Origin: Deferribacterales bacterium UBA4806
Lineage (GTDB): Bacteria > Chrysiogenota > Deferribacteres > Deferribacterales > UBA228
Length of the DNA stretch: 15,001 nt
Direction of reading: 5' to 3'
Assembly (NCBI GenBank): GCA_002402635.1
Contig: DHGE01000169.1
Span: 1-15,001, forward strand
The notes beneath the pieces were generated by a model that had not been told where the DNA came from, did no database searches, and saw nothing but the letters and a program-made list of their open reading frames with translations. Within the stretch, counting starts at the first letter, position 1; each line of letters starts with the position of its first letter. The translations under genes and the position numbers were made by a program. Positions 14,956 to 15,001 of the stretch are shown in pieces.

Positions 14956-15001
14956 ATAATTTTTATTGCTCTATAAATTAAAAAATATATAATTGCTAGA
15001 A

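Overview
This is a low-GC window (roughly 30% by eye) from a bacterium, probably an anaerobe or facultative anaerobe. Hints on lineage are mixed. The small SAP-domain cysteine protein at 4298 and the LexA/DUF6504-like/Y-family polymerase cassette recall Deltaproteobacteria or Deferribacterota. The lexA operator has the GAAC-N4-GTTC form best known from Gram-positive bacteria. I cannot name the organism. No tRNA, rRNA, CRISPR array or insertion sequence is visible.

Region 1 (1-3070, + strand) is the end of a nucleobase-catabolism operon: a class III aminotransferase (5' end outside the window), a beta-ureidopropionase-type amidohydrolase and a dihydropyrimidinase. Together they would open a dihydropyrimidine ring, release CO2 and ammonia to give beta-alanine, and transaminate it. 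The ring-reducing dehydrogenase is not in the window. Region 2 (3071-3749) is a decayed molybdopterin hydroxylase gene (xanthine dehydrogenase/IorB type); its C-terminus is clear but broken by a stop and a frameshift. A purine or aromatic-heterocycle oxidation gene once adjoined the pyrimidine genes.

Region 3 (3739-8670) holds a three-helix membrane protein (- strand), a divergent small SAP/4-Cys protein (+), a large orphan sensor kinase (dCache-HAMP-GAF-PAS-HisKA-HATPase, -) that probably starts at a rare ATT codon, and a short-chain dehydrogenase (+).

Region 4 (8671-12768, - strand) reads as one likely transcription unit. In order of transcription it encodes a small HTH-AbrB fusion regulator, an 81-residue protein, a BCCT betaine-type transporter and a B12-binding radical SAM enzyme with an unexplained C-terminal domain that looks STAS-like.

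Region 5 (12847-15001, - strand) is a tightly overlapping SOS cassette: lexA, a DUF6504-like small gene and a Y-family DNA polymerase. It has a good promoter, a LexA box and a two-codon minimal ORF with a perfect Shine-Dalgarno embedded in the operator. The most interesting points are this lexA leader, the regulator-transporter-radical SAM unit with its novel C-terminal domain, the rare start codon of the kinase and the molybdoenzyme pseudogene.
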